64,000 nt of DNA from Gelidibacter algens (lineage in GTDB: Bacteria; Bacteroidota; Bacteroidia; Flavobacteriales; Flavobacteriaceae): positions 62,001-126,000 of the forward strand of contig NZ_LZRN01000004.1 in assembly GCF_001678675.1 (NCBI RefSeq), given 5' to 3'. Below, piece by piece: positions 1-10,560 of the stretch (positions are counted from its first letter, which is position 1; each line of letters opens with the position of its first letter). The notes beneath the pieces were generated by a model. That model was not told the DNA's origin. It saw only the letters and a list, made by a program, of their open reading frames with translations, and did no database searches. The translations under genes and the position numbers were made by a program.

Positions 1-2623
1 CCAATTTGGTACTATTTGTTCAAAATAGCGGTCGTCATTTGTAATTTGATTGTCTCCATTTAAATCTACAAAAGCATTTGGAATTGGGTTTCCATCAGTA
101 TCATAAACTTGTTTAAATACAAAGGCACTTTCTGGTTGCTCTCCCAGGGCGTGGTAAAGTAATAGCGCTCCCGTACCTCTTAAAGAACCTCCAATACCAA
201 TGTTGTTTCTGCCTCCTAAATCGGTAATCTCTACTGTATTGTAAGCAACATTTCCATTGATATTGAAACTGAAATTCTCCGTCTGTATAGGATTGAGGTT
301 TAAGTTCAACTCAAAGCCTTCGCTCTCAGTAGCTCCAACATTATCGATAAATCGGTCAGAGAAGGCTTGTCCTGGTGGCACTGGAACTTGTGCCAAAAGA
401 TCTGTTGTTTCTCTCTTGTAGATATCAAATGAACCAGAAAGGAGATTTGAAAATACATTAAAATCCAGACCAAGGTTATAGGTTGTTGTTTTTTCCCAAG
501 TTAAATTAGGATTAAAAGGTAAGGCAGAATATAATGAAGAATTAGGTAAGTATTGACTATTGCTATCACCAGCTTGAAATAGTGGGATAGACGGATAGAA
601 ACCTACAACTCCCGTAATGTCTTGCTGACCTGTTTGTCCATATCCTAAACGTATTTTTAATTCATCAATAAATTCAACGTTTTTCAAAAAAGATTCTTCT
701 TTTACTTTCCAAGCCAATGCTGCTGCAGGGAAATAGCCCCAACGATTTTCTTCTGTGAACAATGACGATCCGTCTGCTCTTATGGATAGCGTTAGCAAAT
801 ATTTATTGTCAATATCAATGTTTGTTCGTCCAAAATACGATTGGAGGTTGAGCACGTTGTAATACCTGTTGTTTATGTTTTCAGGATTGACAACTTCAAA
901 CCTAAGGCCTGTTTCTGTATCATAATCAAAACGGTCTTGGTTACCATCATTTTTGAAATTTTGATAGGAATAACCGGCCTGGATATCAAATTTATTCAGA
1001 ATACCCTCTTCAAAGCTTTTGGTATATTGACCATACGCATCAAGTGTGGTGTTGGTGATGTCTTGTCTTTCACTGTAATTGACGCCAGGATTAAATACAA
1101 AATTATTGTTGATGTCAGTATTTGCACTGTCAAATCTATAGCTTGCCACGGCATTGTCAAAATAGCGTTCTTCAATAGTAGATTTTGAAGCATCTAATCC
1201 TAAATTTACTACCGCTTTTAGCTCAGGTAAAAAGGGCATCGTGTAATCAAATTCAATATTTCCTAAGAAACGAAGGGCTTCTTGCGGTCTTTCTCTCTGT
1301 TGCAGTAATGCCAACGGGTTAAACTGTCCATCCAATATCAATCGATTGCCATCTGCATTAGTGTTCATATAATAACCTCCAAACCTGTTATCTGCTGATG
1401 TATCGTATATTGGTTTGGTTGGGTCAAATACAAGTGCCCCAGCTAAAGCCCCATTTCCATCAATAGCATTCTTGTCAGCATAAGTAAGTTTTGCGTTGAC
1501 ATCCAATTTAAGATTATCGTCAAAAAACTTTGGGTTCAACTTTAATGCGGCGCTGACACGCTCGTAATCGTCAGTTTTTATGACACCTTCTGCGTTGGAA
1601 TAGCCAATAGAACCTCTAAAAGGTATTTTATCAAATAAATTGGCACTCGCACTAAAATTGGTATTTGAGGTAAATGCTGTTCTGTAAACGGCATCTCGCC
1701 AATCTGAATCATAAATATCACGCCCGTTGAGTGTTTGAGCAACTAGAGCATTGGAGGAAACTTCAGTTGGATCTACCCCAAGCGAACCCACAAAATCTGG
1801 ATGATATTCTTGAATGAATTTTACATACTCACTGCTTGTCATGACATCTAAGCCATCACCGGCTTTACTTACAGAAAGATTAGTTGAAAAATTAAATTTT
1901 GTTGCCCCTGATGTTCCTCTCTTAGTGGTTATAATTATTACACCGTTAGACGCTCTGGTACCATAAATGGCAGCTGCAGAGGCATCTTTCAAAATTGAGA
2001 AACTTTCAATGTCATTTGGGTTAACCAATGAAAGTGGATTTGAAACCCCTGCAGGGTTATCATTTCCTATTGGAACACCATCAATGACGATGAGAGGATT
2101 GTTATTTGCATTTAAGGAAGCACCACCTCTAATTCTAATATTTGGTGCAGAATCAGGAGAACCACCATCAGTAGTAATCCTAACACCAGCTGCCTTACCT
2201 GTAAGTAATTGGTCTGTTGAAAGTATGGCGCCTTTATTAAAGTCCTTGGAAGAGACAACATCAACAGATCCTGTTAAATCTTCTTTCTTGACACTGCCAT
2301 AACCAATCAAAACAATTTCGTCCAATTGGGCTGCGTCTTCTGTAAGGGTCACATTTAAGGATTGTTGTCCTGTATACGTAATTTCCTGTGGTTTGAAGCC
2401 GACATAAGAGAATACGATAACATCACCATTTGAGGCGGTTATGCTGAAGTTGCCATCAAAATCTGTGGTGGCACCTGTCGTGGTTCCTTTAATTAAAATA
2501 TTTACACCTGGTAAGGGTACGTTAGCTTGATCTGCTACAGTTCCAGTAACCGTGGTTTGTGACCACATCACTGAAGGTATCAAAAATACCGATAACAGTA
2601 AGCTATGTAAAAATGTTTTCATA
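1..2623 (-). CDS. susC: SusC/RagA-type TonB-dependent outer-membrane receptor (C-terminus off the left edge)
   Basis: Reading the minus strand from ATG at 2623 gives an uninterrupted frame of 874 codons to the window edge, so the gene is partial at its 3' end. The first ~21 residues form a signal peptide ending MWSQ. A carboxypeptidase-D-regulatory-like domain follows (GVNILIKGTTTGATTDFDGNF), then the TonB plug with the SusC hallmarks GKAAGVRI, IRIRGGASLN, PLIVIDGVP and ILKDASAAAIYGTRASNGVI, and then barrel sequence. Such receptors pair with a SusD lipoprotein, which would lie beyond position 1, and import oligosaccharides across the outer membrane. The adjacent LacI gene and alpha-glucan enzymes point to malto-oligosaccharides as substrate (inference). 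Confidence 0.95.
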
Positions 2624-2733
2624 GACTATTTTTAAAGTTAATTGTGTTAATACTTTCCTTATATTTTCACTTCTTGGGTTAAATCTATGTAAATTTTGTG
2701 TCAATTTAGAACTAGACATTATCAGATTCACAG

Positions 2734-2747
2734 CGAAAACGTTTTCG
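2734..2747. promoter_or_regulatory. Putative LacI-family operator between susC and the regulator
   Basis: CGAAAACGTTTTCG is a perfect 14-base palindrome, 110 bases upstream of the susC ATG and about 160 bases upstream of the lacI start. It has the central CG and A/T-rich arms of typical LacI/GalR operators. The neighbouring LacI protein is the obvious candidate ligand-controlled binder. I saw no second intergenic copy in the window. Confidence 0.6.
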
Positions 2748-2908
2748 TGTTGACAACTTTTGTGTGATTAGGGACATTAACTTAAATATATCTAAAAAAA
2801 ATAAGAATTTATAACAATACCACACCTTTAATTTTTAGTAGGCTACTTGTTGAGAGTTATTGTTAAATTGCTTGCCATTAATACCAAGTTTGATTCAAAA
2901 AAGACGTT

Positions 2909-3949
2909 ATGAAAAGGAAAATTACCTTAAAACAGATAGCCAGAGAGCTAGATGTTTCTATATCAACAGTTTCTAAGGCTTTGCGGAATAGTATTGAGAT
3001 CAGTGAAGATACTAGAGAAAAAGTACAGGCATTTGCCAAACTCTATAATTATCGACCAAACAACATCGCACTCAGTCTTAAAAACAGAAAAACCAAAACA
3101 ATAGGCGTAATCATTCCTGAAATTGTACACCATTTCTTTTCAAAGGTGATTAGGGGTATTGAATTAGTGGCCAATAAAAGAGGTTACAATGTTATAGTAG
3201 GGCTGTCCAATGAGTCTTTTGACAAAGAGGTAATCAACATGCAAATGCTGGCCAACGGCAGTATTGATGGCTTTATTTTGTCCATTTCCAAAGAAACCTT
3301 GCAGCAGCAGGATTACCATCATTTTAAGGAAACCATTAGTCAAGGTATGCCCATTGTCATGTTTGATCGTGTCGTAAATGAAATCAATTGTGACAAGGTT
3401 ATTATTGATGATTTAAAGGGATCAAAAAATGCTGTTAACAAACTCCTGGCTAATGGCTGTAAAAATGTAGCAATTATTACCACCAAAGATTATGTCAGTG
3501 TAGGTAAATTGAGAACGCAGGGCTATTTGGAGGCATTAGATGACTATAAGATGAGCCCTAAAGCAGATCTTATTTTGAAAGTAGATGATGCGCTGGTTTC
3601 AGAAGATCATCTGGCATCACTGGAGCTAGAAATTGAAGCGTTGTTTAAGAAAAATAATGCCATTGATGGCGTTTTTGCAGTAAATGAATTGTATGCTATT
3701 ATAGCGATGAAGGTGGCTCGTAATTTGGGAATGAAAATTCCTGAGGACATTCAGTTTATTGGATTTACGGATGGGGTATTGTCCAAACACGCTACCCCAA
3801 GTTTAACAACGGTAAATCAGCATGGGCAAGAGATGGGCGAAAAAGCCGCAGGATTATTGATAGATAATCTTGAGCGTGACGATGAAGAAGAACACTACCA
3901 AACCATCATTATTGAAACAGAACTTGTTGAAAGAAACTCCACGAAATAA
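2909..3949 (+). CDS. LacI-family transcriptional regulator of the alpha-glucan locus
   Basis: The protein has 346 residues. Residues 4-55 are a LacI helix-turn-helix and hinge (ITLKQIARELDVSISTVSKAL, then YNYRPNNIALSLKNRKTKTIGVIIPEI). The rest is a periplasmic-binding-protein-like sensor domain with the family pattern DGVFAVNE...GFTDG...PSLTTVNQ near the end. It is transcribed away from susC and lies directly upstream of the permease and GH65 genes, so it very likely controls the locus in response to maltose or a related sugar (inference from position). The palindrome at 2734-2747 is its probable site. There is no good Shine-Dalgarno sequence, as is usual in this phylum. Confidence 0.9.
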   Translation: MKRKITLKQIARELDVSISTVSKALRNSIEISEDTREKVQAFAKLYNYRPNNIALSLKNRKTKTIGVIIPEIVHHFFSKVIRGIELVANKRGYNVIVGLSNESFDKEVINMQMLANGSIDGFILSISKETLQQQDYHHFKETISQGMPIVMFDRVVNEINCDKVIIDDLKGSKNAVNKLLANGCKNVAIITTKDYVSVGKLRTQGYLEALDDYKMSPKADLILKVDDALVSEDHLASLELEIEALFKKNNAIDGVFAVNELYAIIAMKVARNLGMKIPEDIQFIGFTDGVLSKHATPSLTTVNQHGQEMGEKAAGLLIDNLERDDEEEHYQTIIIETELVERNSTK

Positions 3950-3996
3950 AAAAAAGACAGTGCCAATTTAAAAACTTTGCTATCTTTACCCCATAA

Positions 3997-4034
3997 TCAA
4001 AACCTTATTTTCACTTCTTAAAAATAAGTTTTGA
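3997..4034 (+). promoter_or_regulatory. Inverted repeat in the leader of the permease operon
   Basis: TCAAAACCTTATTTT (3997-4011) and AAAATAAGTTTTGA (4021-4034) form an inverted repeat with one bulged base and a 9-base spacer. It starts a few bases downstream of a near-consensus -7 box TATCTTTA (3981-3988) and ends 45 bases before the permease ATG. It could be a regulator site, an attenuator-like RNA hairpin, or the end of the lacI transcript. There is no clean T-run for a standard terminator. Confidence 0.4.
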
Positions 4035-4079
4035 TAAGTTTTATCGCTTGTCAATAGTATTAATTTTAAACATACTATT

Positions 4080-5453
4080 ATGAAAAAGCGCACGCTCGGA
4101 TTTTGGGAAATCTGGAACATGAGTTTCGGTTTTTTGGGAATCCAGTTTGGTTTTGCTCTACAAGGAGGCTTTATGTCTCGAATATTTCAAACACTTGGCG
4201 CCGAAAAAGATGCTATCCCATTGTTGTGGATTGCAGCTCCATTAACCGGGTTGCTTGTGCAACCAATCATTGGATATTTAAGTGATAGAACTTGGCATGT
4301 CAAGTGGGGCAGACGACGGCCTTACTTTATGATTGGTGCTATTTTGAGTTCTATTGCCCTATTTTTTGTGCCCTATTCACCGGCATTATGGATAGCTGCA
4401 GGATTATTATGGATTTTGGATGCCTCCATTAATGTGTCTATGGAACCTTTTAGAGCTTTAGTTGCTGATAAACTTCCAAATTCCCAAAGGTCTTATGGGT
4501 TTGTGATGCAAACATTGATCATAGGGATAGGGACTTGGGTGGCCAGTAATTTACCATGGTTGGTTTCTCAACTTGGAGTTAGTGATTCTGCGCCTATGGG
4601 AATTGTGCCTATGTCCGTTAAAATTGCTTTCGCCATAGGAGCTTTTGTTTTTTTGGCTAGTATTTTATACACGGTATTTACCACCACCGAATATCCTCCG
4701 GAAGACATGGAAGAATTTAAACGTGAAAAGGCTAAAAAGAATAATTTCATTTCAGACATCCTTAACAATATTGGGAGTATGCCATTGACAATGAAAAAAT
4801 TGGGTGTCATTCAATTCTTTTCTTGGTTTGCTTTTTTCACCATGTGGAGTTTGGCAAATCCGGCACTCACAGAGCATGTTTTTCAAACACCAGCACCAAT
4901 TGAATCTGCTTATGATATGACCATCTCCGCGCAAGCGCAAGCTTTTGATATCGCCAATACGTCATTCCAAAAATCTTCAAATTTAGTGGGATCAGCAATG
5001 GGAATCTACGGATTGTCTTCGATGGCATTTGCCTTGTTGCTCGTGTTTTACACTTCAAAAAGAAATATCAATCGGAAGTATGTCCATATGGCGTCCTTAA
5101 TGATTGGAGGATTAGGATTCATTTTGATGAATTATTCCTCGCCTGAAAACTTAAAATATTGCTTTGTGCTTGTTGGTTTCGCTTGGGGTAGTATTTTATC
5201 CATGCCTTATGCCATGTTATCAAGTTCTGTTGATCCTAAAAAGATGGGCGTAATTATGGGCATTTTTAATATGTTTATCGTGATTCCACAAATTATTGCG
5301 GCCTTAGGAGGTATCAATTTTGTTTCTGGATTGTTGGGAGATGAAGCGATTAATGCAATGACAGTTGCAGGAATAAGTTTATTGATTGCTGGCCTATGTA
5401 ATTTATTGATTACAAATAAAAACGCAATTTCATATCAAGCAGAAGAAATTTAA
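4080..5453 (+). CDS. MFS sugar permease of the maltose/SLC45-like type
   Basis: The protein has 457 residues and about 12 predicted membrane segments. The N-terminus ([21 protein letters not shown]) and the first cytoplasmic loop ([18 protein letters not shown]) are characteristic of Bacteroidetes maltose transporters related to the sucrose/SLC45 branch. It would carry maltose or short malto-oligosaccharides across the inner membrane for the cytoplasmic GH65 enzyme encoded downstream. The next gene starts 5 bases after its stop, so the two are almost certainly co-transcribed. Substrate is inferred from family resemblance and neighbours. Confidence 0.88.
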   Translation: MKKRTLGFWEIWNMSFGFLGIQFGFALQGGFMSRIFQTLGAEKDAIPLLWIAAPLTGLLVQPIIGYLSDRTWHVKWGRRRPYFMIGAILSSIALFFVPYSPALWIAAGLLWILDASINVSMEPFRALVADKLPNSQRSYGFVMQTLIIGIGTWVASNLPWLVSQLGVSDSAPMGIVPMSVKIAFAIGAFVFLASILYTVFTTTEYPPEDMEEFKREKAKKNNFISDILNNIGSMPLTMKKLGVIQFFSWFAFFTMWSLANPALTEHVFQTPAPIESAYDMTISAQAQAFDIANTSFQKSSNLVGSAMGIYGLSSMAFALLLVFYTSKRNINRKYVHMASLMIGGLGFILMNYSSPENLKYCFVLVGFAWGSILSMPYAMLSSSVDPKKMGVIMGIFNMFIVIPQIIAALGGINFVSGLLGDEAINAMTVAGISLLIAGLCNLLITNKNAISYQAEEI

Positions 5454-5458
5454 AAACA

Positions 5459-6115
5459 ATGACTAAAAAAGCATTCATATTTGACTTGGACGGCGTGATC
5501 GTAGATACCGCAAAATACCACTTTTTAGCTTGGAAAAAATTGGCCAATAGCATTGGTGTCGATTTTACACACACACAAAACGAACAACTGAAAGGTGTCA
5601 GCAGAGTCAAATCATTAGAAAAAATTCTCGCCTGGGGAGACAAAAGCATCAGCGACGCTGAATTTACGAGACTTATGGCGCTTAAAAATGATGATTATCT
5701 CACGTATATCGATACCATGGACGTACAAGAGATTCTTCCAGATGTCACCAAAACATTAGATTTTCTCAGTAACGCAAAGCAACATATCGCCTTGGGTTCT
5801 GCTAGTAAAAATGCGAGAATGATCTTAGAAAAGGTGCATATTCTTGAAAAATTTCACGTCATTGTTGACGGTAATGATGTCACCAAAGCAAAGCCAGATC
5901 CTGAAGTCTTTTTAATTGCAGCACAACAATTACATGTGGCTCCTAAAGATTGTATTGTTTTTGAAGATGCTGTGGCAGGAATTCAAGCGGCCAATGCAGC
6001 AGGTATGACATCTATTGGTATTGGCGACAAAAATACGCTCAATGAAGCCGATTTTGTCTTCACTGATTTTACTGAAATCAGTGCTGAATTTTTAAACGGT
6101 TTAATTAATAGATAG
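5459..6115 (+). CDS. pgmB: Beta-phosphoglucomutase
   Basis: This 218-residue haloacid-dehalogenase-fold enzyme interconverts beta-D-glucose 1-phosphate and glucose 6-phosphate in the cytoplasm. The FDLDGVIVDT motif supplies the nucleophile Asp9 and acid/base Asp11. The phosphate-binding Ser/Lys region is GSASKNA and KAKPDPEVF, and the magnesium-binding loop is FEDAVAGIQAA. It is the usual partner of GH65 maltose phosphorylase, whose product is beta-glucose 1-phosphate, and that gene follows immediately. Confidence 0.93.
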   Translation: MTKKAFIFDLDGVIVDTAKYHFLAWKKLANSIGVDFTHTQNEQLKGVSRVKSLEKILAWGDKSISDAEFTRLMALKNDDYLTYIDTMDVQEILPDVTKTLDFLSNAKQHIALGSASKNARMILEKVHILEKFHVIVDGNDVTKAKPDPEVFLIAAQQLHVAPKDCIVFEDAVAGIQAANAAGMTSIGIGDKNTLNEADFVFTDFTEISAEFLNGLINR

Positions 6116-6143
6116 TACAACGTATCAAGTACAACGTATTAAG
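6116..6143. repeat. Two tandem 14-base units
   Basis: TACAACGTATCAAG is followed directly by TACAACGTATTAAG, one mismatch apart, just after the pgmB stop codon. It has only two units and no spacers, so it is not a CRISPR. Confidence 0.6.
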
Positions 6144-6181
6144 AATAAAGTAGCACTAGTTAGTAAACTAAATATACGCCA

Positions 6182-6221
6182 TTGCGACCCTTGCGCCAAG
6201 CTTTGCGTCCATTGCGGTAAA
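6182..6221. repeat. TTGCGACC/GCGGTAAA intergenic repeat, copy 1
   Basis: The stretch begins TTGCGACCCTTGCG and ends TTTGCGTCCATTGCGGTAAA. It matches 22251-22292 in the same orientation, with the same order of GCGACC and GCGGTAAA blocks. It sits between pgmB and the GH65 gene within an apparent operon. Confidence 0.6.
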
Positions 6222-6265
6222 AAATATTACCTAAAAGGAATTTAGAAAATAGACATCTATAAAAA

Positions 6266-8575
6266 ATGAATCAAGATTATATACAACCAAACAATTGGTC
6301 CATCATTGAAGAAGGTTTTGATGCCGAGCGTGTCAAATCATCTGAAAGTATTTTTAGTATTGGTAATGGCGCCATGGGGCAACGTGCCAATTTTGAAGAA
6401 CACTACTCCGGAAAAACATTTCAGGGCAGTTATATTGCTGGTGTTTATTATCCAGACAAGACCAGGGTAGGCTGGTGGAAAAACGGCTACCCAGAATATT
6501 TTGCAAAGGTGCTCAACGCTCCTAGCTGGATCGGCATCAACGTCTCAATTAATGGTGAGGCATTGGATCTCGCGGCTTGTAAGGACGTCAGCAACTTTAG
6601 GAGAGAACTCAATATGAAGGAAGGTTGGTTGTCCCGAAGTTTTGAAGTAACGCTTCAAAATTCAATAGAACTTAAGGTAGATACCAAACGTTTTTTAAGT
6701 ATTGACATGGATGAAGTGGGCGCCATTCAATATAATGTGACGTCCTTAAATAGCAACGCAGAGATTGTTTTTGAGCCTTATCTTGATGCTGGTATTACCA
6801 ATGAAGACAGCAATTGGGATGATAAATTTTGGAATACCTTGAGCGTGGATTCTGAAGGGCAGCAAGCCTTTATTGTGTCGCACACCATGAAAACAAAATT
6901 CCATGTGTGTACCGCAATGCAAACTCAAGTGTCGTTAAACGGAGAGGTGTTGAACGAAAATTATTCCGTAAGCAAAACTGAAAATACCATCGCATTTCAA
7001 TATAATGCAAAGGTCAACAAAGGCGATACGGTGACCCTGACCAAATTTGGAGGATACACCGTTGATAGAAATCATGATAAAAACGAATTGGCAGCGGTGG
7101 CCAAGAAAACCTTAGCTCAAGCGTCAGCACTTGGTTTTGATACCATGCTGCAGCAACAAAAAGAAGCTTGGGCAAAAATTTGGGAGATGGCCGACATCAC
7201 TATTGAAGGCGATGTCAAAGCACAGCAAGGCATCCGTTTTAATATCATGCAACTGAACCATACATATTTGGGTAAAGATGCGCGCTTAAATATTGGTCCG
7301 AAAGGATTCACGGGCGAAAAATATGGCGGCAGCACATATTGGGATACGGAAGCGTATTGCATTCCGTTTTATATGGCCACCAAAGATCAAAAGGTAGCTC
7401 GGAATTTATTGGAATACCGCTACCATCATTTAGAAAAAGCTATTGAGAACGCTGAAAAACTCGGCTTTAAAAACGGCGCTGCATTATATCCAATGGTGAC
7501 CATGAATGGCGAAGAATCCCATAATGAGTGGGAAATCACCTTTGAGGAAATCCACCGGAATGGCGCCATTGCTTTTGCCATTTTCAATTACCATCGCTTT
7601 ACTGGAGACTTCAGTTATATTCCAGAAAAGGGATTGGAAGTTTTAATTGGTATTGCGCGTTTTTGGCACCAGCGTGCTACGTTTTCTACTGATAAAATCA
7701 AGTATGTCATTCTTGGTGTAACGGGGCCAAATGAGTATGAAAACAATGTTAATAATAATTTTTATACCAACTACATCGCACAATGGTGTATCAATTACAC
7801 GTTGGAAACTATTTCCAAAATGGAGGGTAGTTTTGCTGATGACTTGACGCGTATTTTAGAAAAAACCAATCTTTCAGAAGATGAACTGTCTTTATGGGCA
7901 CAGGTTGCAAACAATATGTACTTGCCTTTTTCAGAAGAACACCAAATCTATTTACAACAGGACGGATTTTTGGATAAGGAATTGATTACTGTAAAAGACT
8001 TGCCAAAATCAGAACGTCCTATCAATCAAAAATGGTCTTGGGACCGGATTTTGCGTTCACCGTACATTAAACAGGCAGATACGCTTCAAGGGTTTTATTT
8101 CTTTGAAGAGCAATTCTCTTTAGAGGAATTGGAACGTCATTTCGATTTTTATGAGCCATTTACAGTCCATGAAAGTTCCTTGTCGCCTTGCGTCCACAGC
8201 ATTCAGGCAGCAAAATTGGGCAGGATGGAACAAGCGTATCAGTTTTACCTACGCACCTCAAGATTAGATTTGGATGATTATAACCATGAAGTAGAAGAAG
8301 GATTACATATTACGTCAATGGCCGGAACCTGGATGAGTATTGTTGAAGGTTTTGGTGGGATGCGCGTTGTGGACAATAAACTTTCTTTTGAACCTAAAAT
8401 TCCTGAGCAGTGGGACGCCTATTCGTTTAAAATCAACTTTAGAAATCAGATTTTGAAAATAAGTGTCAGTAAAAAGGAGTCCAATTTTGAATTGGAAGGT
8501 GATGCCGCTATGGACATTTTGGTCAATGGAAAAGAAGTCTTGATAAAGCCTCAGAGTTCAGTGACGGTAGAATAA
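6266..8575 (+). CDS. GH65 family phosphorylase, probably maltose phosphorylase
   Basis: The 769-residue protein is typical in length for glycoside hydrolase family 65 and has no signal peptide, so it acts in the cytoplasm. The catalytic acid is in GVTGPNEYENNVNNNFYTN (Glu490). The fold is an N-terminal beta-sandwich, a central (alpha/alpha)6 barrel carrying YWDTEAYCIPFY, and a C-terminal beta domain. Family 65 phosphorylases split alpha-linked glucose disaccharides with phosphate and release beta-glucose 1-phosphate, which PgmB converts. Maltose is the best substrate guess from context; trehalose or kojibiose specificity cannot be excluded from sequence alone. Confidence 0.9.
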   Translation: MNQDYIQPNNWSIIEEGFDAERVKSSESIFSIGNGAMGQRANFEEHYSGKTFQGSYIAGVYYPDKTRVGWWKNGYPEYFAKVLNAPSWIGINVSINGEALDLAACKDVSNFRRELNMKEGWLSRSFEVTLQNSIELKVDTKRFLSIDMDEVGAIQYNVTSLNSNAEIVFEPYLDAGITNEDSNWDDKFWNTLSVDSEGQQAFIVSHTMKTKFHVCTAMQTQVSLNGEVLNENYSVSKTENTIAFQYNAKVNKGDTVTLTKFGGYTVDRNHDKNELAAVAKKTLAQASALGFDTMLQQQKEAWAKIWEMADITIEGDVKAQQGIRFNIMQLNHTYLGKDARLNIGPKGFTGEKYGGSTYWDTEAYCIPFYMATKDQKVARNLLEYRYHHLEKAIENAEKLGFKNGAALYPMVTMNGEESHNEWEITFEEIHRNGAIAFAIFNYHRFTGDFSYIPEKGLEVLIGIARFWHQRATFSTDKIKYVILGVTGPNEYENNVNNNFYTNYIAQWCINYTLETISKMEGSFADDLTRILEKTNLSEDELSLWAQVANNMYLPFSEEHQIYLQQDGFLDKELITVKDLPKSERPINQKWSWDRILRSPYIKQADTLQGFYFFEEQFSLEELERHFDFYEPFTVHESSLSPCVHSIQAAKLGRMEQAYQFYLRTSRLDLDDYNHEVEEGLHITSMAGTWMSIVEGFGGMRVVDNKLSFEPKIPEQWDAYSFKINFRNQILKISVSKKESNFELEGDAAMDILVNGKEVLIKPQSSVTVE

Positions 8576-8611
8576 ATTACAAGGTCAATCCAATTTAAAA
8601 ATTAATTAATA

Positions 8612-10462
8612 ATGAAGAACTTCGTGAGCATTTTAATGCTACTTTTAAGTATGACACTTTTTTCGCAAACAGCAAAAATAGAGCCTCCTTTTTGGTATGC
8701 CGAGATGCATAACCCAGAGCTTCAATTAATGGTATATGGTGAGAATATGTCGCAATATGAGGTGAGGTTTTCAAACACTATTGAAATTACAGATATTGTA
8801 AAAACTGAAAATCCAAACTATATATTTGTCACCATTACTACCGAGAATGTAAGTCCTGGAACTTATGAACTTCAATTTTTAAAGGATAACAAAATCATTT
8901 TTACAGAATCATATGAGTTGAGAGCGCGTCGCGAAAACTCTGCTTTGAGAAAAGGTTTCGACTCCAGTGATTTGATTTATTTGATCATGCCAGATCGGTT
9001 TGCAAATGGAAACCCGGACAATGACAATACAGATGACACCGTTGAAAAAGCGAACAGAGAAGAGCCTTCAGGGCGCCATGGAGGCGATATTCAAGGCATC
9101 ATTGATCATCTGGATTATTTGGAGGAGTTGGGTGTGACGGCGCTTTGGAGCACGCCATTATTGGAAGACAATGAGCCAATTTTTTCTTACCATACCTATG
9201 CGCAAAGCGATTATTATAAAATAGATCCACGTTTCGGGACCAATGCCGATTATCAGCGTTTGGCGTCAGAAATGCACCAGCGCGACATGAAGCTCATTAT
9301 GGATTATGTCACCAATCACTGGGGAAGCAAGCATTGGATGATTCAAGATTTGCCAACCAAAGATTGGATTCATTACTGGGAAGACGGCGAAGAAGGTTTT
9401 CAGCGCAGCAGTCATAAAATGACCACTCAGTTTGATTCCAATGCTTCTGAGGCAGATAAGGAAGCGTGTATGAACGGATGGTTTGATACGACTATGCCTG
9501 ATATCAACCAGAAAAATCCATTGGTTTTAAAATATATGATCCAAAATGCCATTTGGTGGGTAGAATTTGCTGATTTGGATGGGTTTCGGGTAGACACCTA
9601 TTCTTATAATGATAAAGAGGGTATTGCAAAATGGACTAAAGCCATTATGGACGAATATCCTAATTTCAATATTGCTGGAGAGGTTTGGATGCACAGTCAG
9701 GCACAAATGGCCTATTGGCAAAAAGACAGTAAAATTGGAGCGATTGATAATTACAATTCGCATTTGCCAACCGTTATGGACTTTACACTTCATGACGCAA
9801 TTGTCGTAATGTTTGCTGAAGATGATCAAGAATGGGATAAAGGAATGCTCAGGGCTTATGAGAATTTTGCAAATGATTTTCTATATCCTGATATCAACAA
9901 TATTCTAGTTCTTGCAGGAAATCACGATACCAACCGCATCAATGAAATTTATGGTGCAGATCTCAATACTTACAAAATGGTAATGACGCTTATTGCTACT
10001 GTAAGAGGAATTCCACAAGTATATTATGGGGATGAACTAGGCATGCTTGGCAACAAGGATGTCAATGGTGATGGCGATATTAGACAAGACTTTCCAGGAG
10101 GTTGGAAAGGTGATCCGATAAATGCTTTTACTGCAGAAGGAAGAACTGCCGAGCAAACCGACTTTTTTGAATTTTCTAAGAATCTATTTAATTGGCGAAA
10201 ATCGAAATCCGTTATCCATACTGGGAAAACCATGCAGTTTGTACCTCAAAACAATGTGTATGTTTATTTTAGATATACTGATGACAGTACGGTAATGGTG
10301 GTGATCAATAATAATGCTGAAACACAAACATTAGACTTAAAACGTTTTCAAGAGGTAATTAAAGCTCATAAAACAGGTACCGATATCATTTCAGAAGCAC
10401 AGATTTCTTTGGAGAACACGCTGCGTATTGATGCTAAAACTACCATGATAATTGAATTTTAG
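8612..10462 (+). CDS. GH13 alpha-amylase family enzyme, neopullulanase/cyclomaltodextrinase-like, exported
   Basis: The 616-residue protein begins with a signal peptide (ends TLFSQ, ~19 residues). It has an N-terminal immunoglobulin-like cyclomaltodextrinase domain (~22-110), a catalytic TIM barrel, and a short C-terminal beta domain. Conserved regions are DYVTNHWG, DGFRVDTYSY (nucleophile Asp328), NIAGEVWM (acid Glu357) and AGNHDTNR (Asp439). The lack of a lipobox Cys suggests a soluble periplasmic enzyme comparable to SusA of the starch system, trimming imported malto-oligosaccharides. It lies 36 bases after the GH65 stop. Confidence 0.92.
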   Translation: MKNFVSILMLLLSMTLFSQTAKIEPPFWYAEMHNPELQLMVYGENMSQYEVRFSNTIEITDIVKTENPNYIFVTITTENVSPGTYELQFLKDNKIIFTESYELRARRENSALRKGFDSSDLIYLIMPDRFANGNPDNDNTDDTVEKANREEPSGRHGGDIQGIIDHLDYLEELGVTALWSTPLLEDNEPIFSYHTYAQSDYYKIDPRFGTNADYQRLASEMHQRDMKLIMDYVTNHWGSKHWMIQDLPTKDWIHYWEDGEEGFQRSSHKMTTQFDSNASEADKEACMNGWFDTTMPDINQKNPLVLKYMIQNAIWWVEFADLDGFRVDTYSYNDKEGIAKWTKAIMDEYPNFNIAGEVWMHSQAQMAYWQKDSKIGAIDNYNSHLPTVMDFTLHDAIVVMFAEDDQEWDKGMLRAYENFANDFLYPDINNILVLAGNHDTNRINEIYGADLNTYKMVMTLIATVRGIPQVYYGDELGMLGNKDVNGDGDIRQDFPGGWKGDPINAFTAEGRTAEQTDFFEFSKNLFNWRKSKSVIHTGKTMQFVPQNNVYVYFRYTDDSTVMVVINNNAETQTLDLKRFQEVIKAHKTGTDIISEAQISLENTLRIDAKTTMIIEF

Positions 10463-10560
10463 AGGTATTTTTGCGCTCTAAATTAGTAGTGCTGCAACCA
10501 CTTTACAAAATAAAAATCGCATCTGTAAAGTTATACAACCTTGAAGGTTTAAAATAAAAC

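Noticed and set aside
841-1188. Open frame of 115 codons antisense to susC
   Set aside because: Low-complexity translation with no domain; the opposite strand carries clear SusC sequence throughout.
1967-2302. Open frame of 111 codons antisense to susC
   Set aside because: It mirrors the conserved plug region of the receptor; no independent coding evidence.
6116-6143. Tandem repeat considered as a CRISPR remnant
   Set aside because: Only two 14-base units, no spacers, no cas genes in the window.
10344-10357. AAAACGTTTT palindrome resembling the core of the LacI operator
   Set aside because: It lies inside the coding region of a GH13 enzyme and is encoded by ordinary codons (Leu-Lys-Arg-Phe-Gln); no promoter is near.
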